A stretch of DNA of 64,000 nucleotides from Davidsoniella eucalypti (Eukaryota > Ascomycota > Sordariomycetes > Microascales > Ceratocystidaceae): NCBI GenBank assembly GCA_004009845.1, contig RMBW01000016.1, forward strand, positions 186,001 to 250,000. The letters are read 5' to 3'. Positions 1 to 10,395 of this stretch are shown here, piece after piece. The translations under genes were made by a program, and so were the position numbers. Position 1 is the stretch's first letter. Every line of letters starts with the position of its first letter. The notes under the pieces were generated by a model. It was not told where the DNA came from, did not search any database, and saw nothing but the letters and a program-made list of their open reading frames with translations.

Positions 1-1160
1 CCAATGTGTCCAGGGACCCATATTGGGGTGACTTGTCCAGCTTTGACATGGCGGCACCGCCGTCTATCCGGCCAAGTTCGGGCCAGAGAGTGAAACTCTA
101 AGATCTGGGCTTGGCTGGTGTCTGTTGGTGCAGAGCCGGGGAAGAGGCAAGCATATGCTGCTTGATTGTCAAGAATAACATGAATGTTCTTTGCGAGATG
201 TGTGCATGGGGCTTGAAGGGCCAATTTCAGGCCATTCAGGGCACCCACTATCTCGGCATCAAATACTTCATGATTCTTTCCTAGGGATCCTCGTTGTCTA
301 TCAACTAGCCAGTTACCTTGATATATGGCAAATCCCCATCCAGTTCGTCCATCTTCCAGTTTTGATCCGTCAGAGTATACCATGATGTCCATGCTGTTGG
401 TGAGTTTCCGTAGCTTAGATTGATCAAAGTTCTCTTTGGTCTGGGTAGGAGGGGGGGACTCTTGGGTGGAGGCATTAGTAGGGGTCTGGGGGGAGGGCTC
501 TTATGGTCTCCAGTGTACGTCCCAGCCGTGTCATAGAGCTAGCGGAGGACCGGGTTACCAGAGGGTGATTGTGGTCCAGGCTAGTCCATCTTGCAGCCAG
601 GAGTCTTCGTTTGTTCTCCAGGAGGAGAAGTGCAGGGGCGATTGCCGCTTCACGGTGGAGGGCGGAGGCGGGTGTAGTTTTCCAGACGGGTAGGATTGCT
701 CTCAGAGCCACCCGGAGTACACGTTCCAGCTTGTCAGCGAGGTGTAGAGCTCCTGTTTTTACCTGTTTTCCTTTACCGTTTATAGTAAGGAGTCCAGGCC
801 AGTAGGCTTCTGCACCGTAGAACAGAGTGGGGATCACACAGGCTATGACAGCGAGTCGAGCCATGGCAGGGGGGATGCCACTCTGGGTATGTGAGAGGGA
901 CCTGAGGAAGTTGGCAGCTTTGCGTCCCTTCGAGGCCCAGGTCTCCACATGTTTAGTGAATGTTAGTTTAGAGTCTAGCCAGAACCCAAGCCATCTCATA
1001 TCTTTTTTGGGGTGGATGTCCACTCCTCCAATCTCTATGGGTGGGTGAGGCTTTGACCAGGCTCTTGTGAAGTGGATAACTTCGGTTTTGTGTGGGGCAA
1101 ACTCAACTCCGTTTTCTTTTGCCCATGTATGCATTCTACACCACTTGCTAAAAGCTTAGG
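1..1160 (-). pseudogene. LINE family A: RT C-terminal part and RNase H, degraded
   Basis: Reading the minus strand, 1134-475 encodes the thumb/connection part of a Tad/I-like fungal LINE reverse transcriptase. Visible motifs are KTEVIHF, MRWLGFWLD, LFYGAEAYWPG and LPVWKTTPASALHREA. A TAA at 477-475 and a shift at a seven-G run (about 451-457) separate it from an RNase H domain at about 381-1. That domain shows SDGSK, DAE, LDNQAAY and a terminal WVPGH motif, so D, E, D and H are present. The RT fingers/palm with YADD are missing: upstream of residue M at 1134 the frame runs only through AFSKWCR before a stop near 1155. The element continues off the left edge. Identification is confident; it is clearly non-functional. 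Confidence 0.88.
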
Positions 1161-1376
1161 GAGACACACTCGATAGGGGTTGGGAATCTTGTCTCTTGTT
1201 GCTGCGTTTCTACACCCCGACTCGATTACATCATATTTTTATGGACGGTAAAAGAATCGTTCGAAAAGACCTGCAATTTTTGCCAGAAAAAAAGTGTCTA
1301 TATTCTTGCGGAAGTTTCAATTATTTCACTATAACCGGGTCATATCTCAAATATGGATTCCAACAGGTCCCCCAGG

Positions 1377-1420
1377 CTGATTTGATTATATTTAACGTCT
1401 ACCTAAATCACTAAGATCAT
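1377..1420 (-). mobile_element. LINE family A 3'-end stub
   Basis: A stretch of about 40 bases (attatatttaacgtctacc and following) recurs at 1645-1686 and, inverted, at about 9888-9935. In the 9.9-kb copy it lies just before a (TCAAA)-type tail, so it is the 3' terminus of a LINE. Here only the terminus is present, as expected for extreme 5' truncation. Confidence 0.5.
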
Positions 1421-1636
1421 AACAAGACATAGACGGCCCTATCTTCATCTCGGTGTCCTGGCAATGGGGATGGCGTCGGCTCTGTCTCGGGCATTCAGAC
1501 CCATCCCTCACACTTCACACCTAGTTGTGTATGGCCTGGGGTCTTATAGCACATAGAATCTTCTCCCGGGATGCTCCTCCGTATCTAAAGAATTCCGGCC
1601 TTGACTTTACTTGGCTGTATTTGATCCCCGAAGAAT

Positions 1637-1835
1637 TTGGTTTGATTTGGTTATATTTAACGTCTACCTAAATCACTAAGATCATACGACGCCGGATTGG
1701 TTACCGGACAGATATTTAAGGTCCTCCACTCGAAAAACTCAATAGCTTTGTATATGTGGGACGACACCGCCGTCCCCTAGCCCCGAAGAACTAGTGGTCC
1801 ATACCTCCACTAGGAGCAACAAAAAATAAATGCAA
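1637..1835 (-). mobile_element. LINE family A 3' end, 5'-truncated
   Basis: The segment is the reverse complement of about 9740-9935. Shared landmarks are the tail side (tttgatttggttatatt), ccggattggttaccggac, gctttgtatatgtggg, ccccgaagaactagtgg and the start of an A-rich run (aacaaaaaataaa). It is the 3' untranslated end of the same LINE family, inserted in the minus orientation with nothing upstream of the 3' UTR. Confidence 0.65.
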
Positions 1836-1901
1836 AAGAAATTGTGCCCCCACACAGGCTTAACAGCCAAGAAAAACCAGCTCTGATCAAGAAAAAGAAT
1901 A

Positions 1902-1942
1902 TGTCCCCATGGCGTAGTGGTTATACGCCTGGCTAACCTCGC
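1902..1942 (+). other. tRNA-like 5' half (Val-AAC-like), no 3' half
   Basis: The sequence gtccccatggcgtagtgg, followed by ttatacgcctggctaac, matches the first 37 bases of a fungal tRNA-Val. It has an A box (TGGCGTAGTGG), a possible D stem and AAC after a T33-like base. One base seems missing in the D arm. No complement of the acceptor (TGGGGAC) and no B box follows within several hundred bases. It is probably a tRNA relic or chance; I could not complete a cloverleaf. Confidence 0.25.
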
Positions 1943-2292
1943 ATGAACTACTGAAGTCCACCCTATACTTATGGTAGTGCGCCTAAGGGTTTAGGCAGCC
2001 TCTCCACTCACGAAGTTCTGCCAAAGGTAGATGCCAGGTAGTAGATACTGTTCTAAGATGGTTTATAATACAAGGAGCTACGAAATGCTTGGAGGTTTCG
2101 AGACAGGTTCCAACGAAGTGCGTTTTCTGGAAATGATTAAAAGTTGAAATGCGCATGAATAGCATATAACGAAACCATAACAAATGTTCTGTATCTCAGT
2201 GGCCTGTTACTGTTGAGAAGTAGGAGCGGTTCATAAGGGCAGCAGTTATGGAGATCCTTGTAGTGTGCTACTTGCTATTCGGTGTGAGCCAC

Positions 2293-2662
2293 CTACTTCA
2301 GAATTGGTATGGCTTTAAGTGAGCAAAACTTTGAGTAGTATAGCATGAAAATGGCTGGACTTAGTGTGCACATAATGCACTTTGATACGCATTTTTGAGC
2401 TACAGAACAGCAAGGGAGGTCACCACTTTTGTGCTCACTGGAGCCACAGTGTTTGCACAACTGGGCTCTTGCGCATAGCTTCTCATTGTGAAGTATTTTG
2501 AGCACTGTTTGGTAGATCTGGGTTTCTCCAGAATGAGTCTCGTTGGCGCCAGTCACCTCACTGTTAGAATCGTTAAAGCTACCAAGGTCCATGTTGGTAG
2601 GCTCAACCGGGACAGCAGCGTTGGAGGCGAGCACTAAGAGCAAGAACACTAAAGAACTTCAT
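2293..2662 (-). pseudogene. small Cys-rich secreted protein, frameshifted
   Basis: An ATG at 2662-2660 begins a signal-peptide-like MKFFSVLALSA. That frame soon closes, and the neighbouring frame (from about 2649) continues as a 118-residue reading frame down to 2293. The long frame starts with a hydrophobic run and VLASNAAVPVEP, then has acidic and Asn-rich residues and eight cysteines clustered around CARAQLCKHCG, GDLPCCS and QKCVSKCIMC. A single one-base shift between signal peptide and body would explain the layout. The product is unknown; the type resembles candidate secreted effectors. An intron near the start cannot be excluded. The gene is followed upstream by a repeat also found at 48.7 kb. 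Confidence 0.4.
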
Positions 2663-2706
2663 GATGATTAAAGTAGAAGAATAATAAGAAATGTAAGGAG
2701 ACCTCT

Positions 2707-3235
2707 TTGATAGAAGTTATTGATAGGCATTTTTGTCAATGCTGAAATTACTCAAGTTCAAGATTATTTTGGGCTTCTCGTATACTAGCCAAGATTTCTT
2801 ATTTTGCGGGCCGGCCTTTCCTAGATGGTCAATGTCATTGGGGCTCAAGTAAAAATATTAAGGCAACCCATTTTTCGATAGGAAGAATATTATACAACAT
2901 TGCTACAAAATCCTGCTCATATTATGATCAAAGCTTAAGCCTAGTTGAACCCGAAAGAAAGGGGGAGGGGAGCACAAGGCAAAGAATTATAAATGCTTAT
3001 GACTTCGTACATATTTCATAGGTAAAGCAAGTGAATTGACTTGGTTCTAGTCGGCTTTTATTGATACTATAAACTGTACATGTACTTGTACAACTATATT
3101 ACTATCTTACTTACTCTATGTGGTGGTAGTGTGTCCGAGTATCTCGCAGTCATGTCAAAAGTCAAAGCATGCTTTATTCGTTATTGACTCTACCAATGCT
3201 TAAGCTACTGTAAGTCAGGCAGATTACATTCTTTA
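2707..3235 (+). repeat. dispersed repeat R1, copy 1 (partner at 48,707-49,205)
   Basis: Direct partner of 48,707-49,205. Shared blocks are catttttgtcaatgct, gccggcctttcctag, acattgctacaaaatc, ttatgatcaaagcttaagcc, the tcggctttta / ataaactgtacatgta block and gtgtgtccga. By eye it is about 80-85% similar with indels. No reading frame spans it. Confidence 0.7.
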
Positions 3236-3589
3236 ACATAGACTCTCTCTAAAGAATATCTTCCAAGTTAATGTTTGCCTAGAAACCTCACACAATCACT
3301 ACAAGTCAAGGCAAAAGAGACTTCATGCTACGGGCTTTAGCAGGGATGCTCAAATAATTATGGGTCTAACTCGAGTTACTTAATGTTATGTACCTACCGT
3401 AAGAGAAAACAAGCGTACACCGCTTTTCATATTTAGCACCACATTTGACCCCCTAGCCCCAAAAATGACTTCAAACTGAATTTCTAGAAGCTGACTTGGA
3501 TCCATTTGATGTGAGAAACTATCGGTTTAGGCTCAAGTAAGGTATGGTGATGATGATGATGATTTTATCTATAGTCTAGAGATTTGTCT

Positions 3590-4080
3590 AAGAGCTCCTT
3601 TTCGACTCTGGACGAGTCATGTTTTCTGGCACCAATTTTCTGTGTTCTTTTTACCTGTACCATAACCGTTGCGGACATACGGATGCGGATACGGATGTGG
3701 ATATGCCCACTATGCCAGCAACGGAAGGAACCTTTCCATCCCGCCCCAGAAATGAGAGACCCTGGACTAGCCTTGTCAAAAAGCTACTCCGGAAAGAGAG
3801 CTCCTGCACGTATCTTGCCAAGAGACTGGAGAAATGGCGGCACTACAGAGGCCATGCGCCTAGAGAAGAAGCCCCATCAGCGGGCCAGACAATTACAGCG
3901 GTGGGGAGAAGTGACTGAGGAGGATTTGGTGTGGTTTTTGTTTTTGTTTTTATGTTTTACAAACCTTTTTATTTTTGTATTTGTTTTTGCTGCTCTTGGA
4001 CCACTGGTTCTTCTTAAGTATTTACTTAGTTCTATTTTATTTATTTGTTTGTATATTTATCTATTTATCTATTAGTGTTT
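3590..4080 (+). mobile_element. possible LINE 3'-region remnant
   Basis: A short frame with CPLCQQRKEPF and a charged stretch runs into gtttttgtttttgttttta, then gctcttggaccactggttctt, then an ATTT-rich end. The T-rich track followed by gaccactggttctt resembles family A at about 9720-9795. There is no clear RT or RNase H motif, so this is a weak call based on layout. The stretch 3236-3590 shows nothing recognisable. Confidence 0.25.
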
Positions 4081-4146
4081 ATTTGTACGTTGAACTCTTT
4101 ATATCAATTACGTGAGATTGCCTACAATGATGACGTAATAAATGGA

Positions 4147-4152
4147 TATAAA
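4147..4152 (+). promoter_or_regulatory. TATA box of the 4245 gene
   Basis: A tataaa motif lies 93 bases upstream of the ATG at 4245, in an otherwise AT-rich leader. Position and spacing suit a fungal core promoter. Confidence 0.4.
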
Positions 4153-4244
4153 GGTCACAAAGTAAACATTGCTAGCACCTTTTAACTTTCTTACACTTAT
4201 ACAAACACTACCAAACACTACGAATTTCATCACCACCTCTCACC

Positions 4245-5203
4245 ATGGCACCGGATATGTCACACGAACTGCCAAAACCATCAACTCCTGTTATGTCTAT
4301 GTCCATATCGCCGAAAACTTCAAATTTGTCCATCCAGAAGATCATCACAGACCTGGCCATCAGCTTCACGTCCATCCTCGACTTATTCAATGAACTTGAC
4401 AGCATTACCGGGGACTTTCTAATTGTTGAAGGTGAGGTGCCTTGTTTAACTTTATTTGCAACTTTATTTACTAATCCTTCTCACTATTAGATGTCTTGCC
4501 AGATCAGTTTTCTGCAATTGAGAAGGCAAGGGATGCTCGTGGCAGACATTGGCGGTTCCATTACCGTGCAGAGCCCAAGACACTATTCATATCACTACCA
4601 ACTATTGTACATGAGGCATGCCATGCTAGTCTCTATTCTCGAATCATCATCAAAATGGTGTCTGTAGGCTTGTACAATAGCTGGAGGGAACTGGCTGGTG
4701 CGACATTTCCTATAGAAGATGGTACTGGTGGTGATAGCGGAGAAGGGGATTCAAGTGGTGGTCCAATGCTACTAGGCCAAAGATGGCCTACTCTCATGAT
4801 TGAAGCTGGCTATTCCCAGTCGCTGAGCCAGCTCAGAAGAAAAATGAGGTGGTGGTTTGACAAGTCAAATCACCAGATCAAAATTGTTCTTCTTTCAAAG
4901 TTTGACCGCCAGTCTCAGGCCATTCTCATAGAAAGGTGGGAAGAGGAAGTGAGCCAACCCCGGCCTGGTGCTACTGCAGCCAGAGATTCAAGCTACATAG
5001 AGCCAGCACTCCAGCAAACCATCTCTATCACTAGAGGTGCGGATAGAGCTCCTACATCATACAATGTAACCAGTGACGCATTGTTGTTGAAGTTCAAGCT
5101 ACTCTTCTTGAGAGATGCTGGTCCCAGTGAACCCGACATAGTTCTTGATATCCCAGATCTACAGGATTTTGCATTTCGGGTTTGGTATGAAGTTGAAAAT
5201 TAA
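4245..5203 (+). CDS. fungal hypothetical protein with PD-(D/E)XK-like core
   Basis: Two exons, 4245-4431 and 4491-5203, are joined across a 59-base intron (donor GTGAGG, branch-like ctaat, acceptor attag), giving 299 residues. The start is the first ATG after a TATA box. The family is a fungal hypothetical protein recalled from its middle block: QFSAIEKARDARGRHWRF, LPTIVHE, then GEGDSSGGP, RWPTLMIEAGYSQSLSQLR, WWFDKSNHQIKIVLL and IERWEE. The pattern D149...E167...K193 on predicted beta strands is like a PD-(D/E)XK nuclease fold such as Uma2-type proteins; that is inference, and catalysis is unproven. There is no signal peptide or membrane segment. It is intact although surrounded by decayed repeats, which suggests it is maintained or recent. 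Its role is unknown. Confidence 0.8.
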
Positions 5204-6893
5204 ATAGCTTGCTACTTTGTATTTATGAATACACAGGCTTATGATTCTTTATTTGTGTTGGAGGTTGTGAGTTGATGTCATGAAATGATAATATTGTGTC
5301 AAGGCTAGGGATTATGCAAGGACCCTTCATAAGGTTTCACAAAGGTCCATAAGCATGTGTTGCTCAGACTGTATATAAGCAATAGAAATAAACCTGATGA
5401 AAAGATGGAAATGGAAATGCCCTAGGCAAAAGGACCATGATACTCTACATCCCATCCACAAATGGGAAATTTATTTAAATACATATTAATTTGTTAAGCA
5501 GTAAGGCGTATCACCATGCAATCATAAAGAAGAAGCCATGAAAAGTAATAAGGCGATCAAAGAATCACTGTGGGTTTTTCGTACAGACCTGCAAATTTGA
5601 CGGAGGTATAATATAAAAAAACATCATGTTACAAAATAATAGTGTCCTGGTACTAATTCTGTTTATCATAAGTATGAACAGAGCGGCATCTCATCTTGTT
5701 GCCATTGACGAAATTTTCATAATTTTTTTTTATTAGATCGCGTTCTTGTTTGAACTATAAAAGATACAGCCTCAAGAGATTCATAGGATGTACTTTCGGC
5801 CCCGGGCTGCTCGGGCCCGGCAAACTCTGGGGACAAACTTGAGGCTTCTGGTGTACATGTCGTTACCAGCATCGGATTAATCATTGTTATTTGTGTAGTA
5901 CATATAGTATATATGGCCATAGCTTTTCAGTTAAGGTATCAATCTTCACCGTCGGCATTAGCGGCTTGCTGTTTTACTAAAAATACAAGTATAACAAACA
6001 ACGTTGAGGTCCGAGCAGACCCTGTAGGGATGGATAACAAGGCACCTACATACATGTATGCTGAGATTATTGACCTAGAGGAACCCTTGTCTAGTTTTTT
6101 GAGCTTGGAAGCTGTGGAATTCTTTGTTCTTTTCTCTCTTATCATATCGGTTTTTCTTTTAGAGCATATTAAGTACACACGTAGTTGATTTTCTATACTT
6201 CATTACATGGTGTGGCCTCATGTAATTAGTAGGTCAAAATATATAGGCAATAAATGGTGAAATATGATTGTTGTTTAGGCACTTAATTACATCATGTCCT
6301 GACCTCTCAAATGGAGGACCAAGTGGTTCTAGAAAACCTGGAAAAAACAGACCTGCCAAAAATGGCCACTTATAGTGTTATAGTCCAGCCTTGGCATTGA
6401 AACCTCGACCCCCAAAGTATTTCATTGGCCGAGATAAGGAAGACTCGGTGAAGGCGTCGAGAACGGATGCGGACAAGCCAATGAAGCAGAAGAAGGAATA
6501 AATGCAACTAAAATTGTCTGTGTCCAGGTTCATTGTAATATGTGAGTCGCTTTATACAGAGTATCATGTCTTGATTAGAGTCAAGGCCTGACGATGTGTG
6601 ACCAAAGCAGGGCTCACAATTCGCTCACAATTCAAGATCGCCTTGTCCAGATGCTTACCGCTGGTTTTGAGCTATAAGTTCTATCAATTTTGAGATACAC
6701 GAGCCTGATCATGGCCAATGAGCAAGTATATAAAGTAGCAAATGGACACCAATATCAACTCTACTTTCCTTCCATCACCAGGCTTTTCATCATCCTCTAT
6801 TCTCTCATTACTTCGGCATCATTCCATTCTTTAACTTGCACATTCCGCATTCTTCACCTTCGGCTCTTTTCATCACTTCCACCAACCGCCAGC
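5204..6893. other. AT-rich intergenic stretch, no gene seen
   Basis: Open frames here are short and lack motifs or splice signals. The end (about 6700-6890) is CT-rich with tcatcatcctctattctctc-like tracts typical of a fungal promoter and leader. It precedes the broken secreted-protein gene at 6894. Confidence 0.6.
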
Positions 6894-7209
6894 ATGCGTT
6901 TTACTTTCATTGCTGCCATTATGGCTCTTCCCGCTTTGGTTTCTGCCCTCAAGGGTCCTGCGCTAACCATCGATTCCAGCAATCCTGCGTCGACCGAATG
7001 GGCTTGGAGCCGCGATGCGCCTGCCGAAGCCAACCCTGAGATTAATTAGGCCGTTGACACGGGCCCGATCGAGCTGAACCCTATACCGAGGTTGCTATCT
7101 AGGTCACATATAAGCAGAAGGAGGAGCTCATCATTTGACTGAGGCCATCATGTGCCACACTAAGTTCTCCCTGGGCTTCATGGTTGAGGCTTCTCACGAC
7201 CAGACCTAA
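6894..7209 (+). pseudogene. small secreted protein, broken by stops and frameshift
   Basis: ATG at 6894 opens a clean signal peptide (MRFTFIAAIMALPALVSA) followed by LKGPALTIDSSNP and an acidic stretch ending in EIN before TAG at 7047. In the same frame after the stop the text AVDTGPIELNP continues. One shift later the frame reads PYTEVAI, a second TAG, then VTYKQKEELII, a TGA, and (another shift) FSLGFMVEASHDQT with TAA at 7207-7209. The second TAG sits where CAG would fit, a C-to-T change of the RIP type. The ancestral product was probably about 100 residues, secreted. The end of the gene (7120-7262) is repeated at 49,205-49,340. Function unknown. Confidence 0.6.
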
Positions 7210-7262
7210 GCATCCCTTCATCTAATCCAACGAGGTAGTGGCTTTTGCAACCTCTGATACCT
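7120..7262 (+). repeat. repeat R2, copy 1 (partner at 49,205-49,340)
   Basis: Shared blocks with 49,205-49,340 are tcatcatttgact, ttctccctgggcttcatg, gaggcttctc, ttcatctaatccaac and ggcttttgca / cctctgatac. It covers the 3' end of the broken secreted-protein gene. In the spacer copy it directly follows repeat R1. Confidence 0.7.
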
Positions 7263-8563
7263 TCTCAAAAGGGTTTCTTCACTATGGATAGCTTTTTTCT
7301 TTATCCCACTTGCACCATATCCTAGCATTTACTTTCTACATCCAATGAAAATTCATATATCAACAAAATCTATGGTAATCAATGTTCACTATGCGACCTG
7401 ATAGCCACATGTACTACGTGAGAGCCCTCAAGGGCACATGTCAATGAGATGTGACACAAAACATTAAATGGCGATAGCTCATGTCGGATGTCATACGATT
7501 GTATATGATATCATATCTGCTCTTTGCCATGAAGGAAGGTAATAAACAAGAGAACTGAAAATGAATGGACTTGGCTTTTCTACTGTTTTTTTGGTTCCTA
7601 CCTGTACTGACTACTGAGTAAATATTGATGTTGGCTATTATGCGCTCTTTTACCTTAATACTATACACTTTCACTACACTATAGATAAAACTATCAAAAT
7701 ATTGCATCATTTCCTGGAAAAGAGGCTTTAGTAATTGCTTTTCATTTTCATTGAAAACATAAAAACCCCATTTTGTTACCTCTTAATCTACTTGAACTAT
7801 AATTACCACGAAATATCGACTGATAGGTTTTTGTAGCAGATATTAGACAAATCTCATCTGTTGTTTTTGGTATTAGAGTGTAATCTAGCACTGGTGCCTC
7901 TACATGAATAATTTACTAATCATTTTTCAATTTGTTGTCTGAATGAATAGTTACCTCCCATGTTAATTCAGGTTAAAGAATGGAAAAGGTTTGAAGCCTG
8001 TTTTGGTATTATTTTGGTAGCTATGTGACTTAAGTTGACTTAACTTACATTTTTCAGTGTTCAATCTATTGTCTTTGGGGCTCCAAGTTCCTTTTACCTT
8101 TCCTTTCCCTTACCCTAGTTAGTTGTGACAAAGTTTACAAGGATGAAGTCCAATATCTTAATATCAAGTACCAGGAGGCAGAAACCCAGAGTAACTACTA
8201 TAATCAGAAAGGGTTTAGATAACTCGTGGTAGGAGGTAGTTATCATAGAAAATATGGGAAACAATCGTTGATCATTGAGTTATTACCGATATATTTTCCC
8301 GATTGTGCTTCTTTCATTCCAAGTTCAAAAAAGAATAAGTAGAATACAAAGGGGACACAACGTAGTTACAAATATAGTGTTTAGTTGGATACTGTAGTAG
8401 GGGCTGTAGAAATATAGTACGGTACTATTTTATGGCTTTCTTCTTCTAATTGCTTATTTATATCCTTCTAATCTTGGAAATTACGCTTTTCGTGAAACTT
8501 TCTCTGTCCTACAATGTTTCCTTTGGGAATTTGGGGGAGATTTAACTTCTAGACTTATAACGG
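7263..8563. other. AT-rich non-coding stretch
   Basis: No reading frame with recognisable content on either strand. The sequence is strongly AT-rich with many short T and A runs. Confidence 0.6.
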
Positions 8564-8887
8564 TTAAGAGTGATAGATGTTCCTTATAAGTTTGCCTGAC
8601 TGCCGCATTCTGAACTGCCCCTCTCTACTTTGTCTTTCATGTTTTATTGAAGTAAGAAAATTGTCTTCGACCCAGCGTAAGTTATGTAGTTGTACGATGT
8701 ATCTTCCTATCTGCTGCATATTAGTATACAGAGTGTTTCCATTCATGAAGGTACCAGTTATATCACCGGGAGGAATCTGCAAGGTTATCAAAATGCCCTG
8801 TTCCCCTTCAAAAATGCGGCAATAGCTTTTCAAGAGAGAGAATAACATCACGGGTACTCCGCCGAAGACGATTTCCCGGGCAGACAT
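8564..8887 (-). CDS. hypothetical 107-residue protein, possible fragment
   Basis: ATG at 8887 opens 107 codons ending at TAA 8566-8564. The sequence (MSAREIVFGGVPVMLF, CRIFEGEQGILITLQ, GTFMNGNTLY, YIVQLHNLRWVEDNF, HERQSREGQFRMRQSGK) has a mixed composition unlike random AT-rich frames. I do not recognise a family. Possible explanations are a small gene, one exon of a larger gene whose splice partners I could not find, or a remnant. The neighbourhood (5S genes, LINE ends) favours a remnant. Confidence 0.3.
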   Translation of the reverse strand: MSAREIVFGGVPVMLFSLLKSYCRIFEGEQGILITLQIPPGDITGTFMNGNTLYTNMQQIGRYIVQLHNLRWVEDNFLTSIKHERQSREGQFRMRQSGKLIRNIYHS

Positions 8888-9033
8888 CCGGTGGCATTTC
8901 AGACTATCGAATTCTAGCTGTTGCTACAGCCAAAACAATAGATAGCCATTTCTAGGTATGCCATCAACCTTCGCCAGGAAGACTTGGCCTCATATCGAAG
9001 GATGTGTGAATAAAAAAAAGATAACTATATTGA

Positions 9034-9152
9034 ACATACAACACCGGGAATTCTCATGTGGTCACCCACCATAATACTACTCCGGCGCTTGGTAGGTTAA
9101 CTAGGGGAGAGCGGACGGGATCCCGTGCTTTCTACCAGCTATGGTCGTATGC
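9034..9152 (-). rRNA. 5S rRNA gene, copy 1
   Basis: The reverse complement is 119 bases, starts GCATACGACCATAG and ends CGGTGTTGTATGT, so the closing stem (CATACgACC with GGTGTTGTATG) forms. The conserved loop and box C region CGGGATCCCGTCCGCTC and GGTGGGTGACCAC are present. About 15 bases past the 3' end the minus strand carries eight Ts, a Pol III terminator. It shares most but not all bases with copy 2. Sequence alone suggests it could be transcribed; divergence in the middle (GTTAACCTACC) leaves a relic possible. Confidence 0.9.
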
Positions 9153-9425
9153 TGGGAATTGGGGGTTTTGATGGGTTTATATAGACTACCTCTACAAACA
9201 CAACCTTCCCTCCTACAACCCTCGGGGGGGTACCTTTGAGTTCGAGTACCTCCCCCTCCGTCCAAAGACGAATTTTTCCCCTTCGTCGTGGGTTGTAAGA
9301 GCGACCAGCACATATCCCCAATGCTGCTGTCCATTCTCGTTTTCTTTTTCGACACTTGTCGACTTCGAAGCACCGTTTCGTGAGGCCTTGAGCCCGATTT
9401 CCCCTCTCGAGGGATGTTCTCACCA
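9034..9425 (-). repeat. 5S-containing repeat unit, copy 1
   Basis: Beyond the 5S gene, about 250 bases of 5' flank match copy 2 (10,277-10,711): ctacaaccctcgggg, ggtacctttgagttc, gtccaaagacgaat, gagcgaccagcacat, aatgctgctgtccatt, ccttgagcccgattt and gagggatgttctcacca. Homology stops at about 9425 and 10,711. Confidence 0.75.
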
Positions 9426-9547
9426 GCGACCGACCCCGCACCTTTTCGATCGTTGGTCTCCCGAGTCTATCCACTCACCTCAGGGAGCCACACTCACACA
9501 CGGCGGGCAGCCTTTTGAAGGTTCCGGATGCCCGACCCCGCGGCGCG

Positions 9548-9945
9548 GGAATCTTGTCGCTGTTGCTTCATCCATAGCACCCGACTCGATTACGCCAAAA
9601 TTTTCATTCTTACGGCCACGATCACCAGCCTCTTGGAGGCTCACTGAATAGTGGGGATGGTAGCTCCACTTAGGAGTTGGTTTTGTGGATCTGTCTTTTG
9701 GGGAATAGTTTTGTGGATGCACTGGTTTTTTTTTTTTTTTTTGTATTTGTTTTTGTTGCTCATAGTGGAGGTATGGACCACTAGTTCTTCGGGGCTAGGG
9801 GACAGTCTCGTCCCGCACATACAAAGCTATTGAGTTTGTCAAGCGGAAGACGTTAAATATCTGTCCGGTAGCCAATCCGGCGTCGTATGATCTTAGTGAT
9901 TTAGGTAGACGTTAAATATAATCAAATCAAATCAAATACCTCTAC
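9548..9945 (+). mobile_element. LINE family A 3' end with tail
   Basis: The segment runs through a T18 tract (about 9726), gtatggaccactagttctt, gccaatccggcgtcgtatg and gatttaggtagacgtt, then ends in a repeated aatcaaatcaaatcaaat tail. The tail defines the plus-strand 3' terminus. Copies in the other orientation lie at 1377 and 1637. Only a degenerate C-terminal frame precedes the 3' UTR. It sits between the two 5S repeat units. Confidence 0.7.
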
Positions 9946-10276
9946 AAACATGATATGCTGATGCAAAAAAGAAGAAAAAGAGCAAATAAAAGAAGGCTAC
10001 ATCATGGTGTATGTACATCTACACTAATTCTTCATAGAAATAAAGTGGCCTGTTCCGGGCGGGAACGGTCCGCTGTCGTCATCTTCCGGCCAGCTCCGGG
10101 CGGTCATCCGGACGTCCGGGTCGCTTTCTTTCCTCCACGAACTTGACACCGCGGCCTAAAACTCTCAACACAAGACTTTACTGCTTTTGTAGTTTTCATA
10201 CGCTGGTCTGCAATGATGTGATTCTCTGTCAAAATATCAGAAAGAAAAAAAAGGAATGTAACCAAAACCACAAAAA

Positions 10277-10395
10277 ACATACAACACCCGGTATTCCCAC
10301 GTGGTCACCCACCGTAGTACTGATCGGGCGCTCTTTGGCTTGACTAGGGGAGAGCAGACGGGATCCCGTATTTTCCACAGGCTATGGTCGTATGT
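10277..10395 (-). rRNA. 5S rRNA gene, copy 2
   Basis: The reverse complement is 119 bases, from ACATACGACCATAG to GGGTGTTGTATGT, so the terminal helix is perfect over the usual positions. The CGGGATCCCGT and GGTGGGTGACCACG blocks are present. The very next minus-strand bases are TTTTTT, an ideal Pol III stop. Compared with copy 1 it keeps the canonical 5' A and looks like the better candidate for an active gene. Dispersed single 5S genes are normal in Pezizomycotina. Confidence 0.93.
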
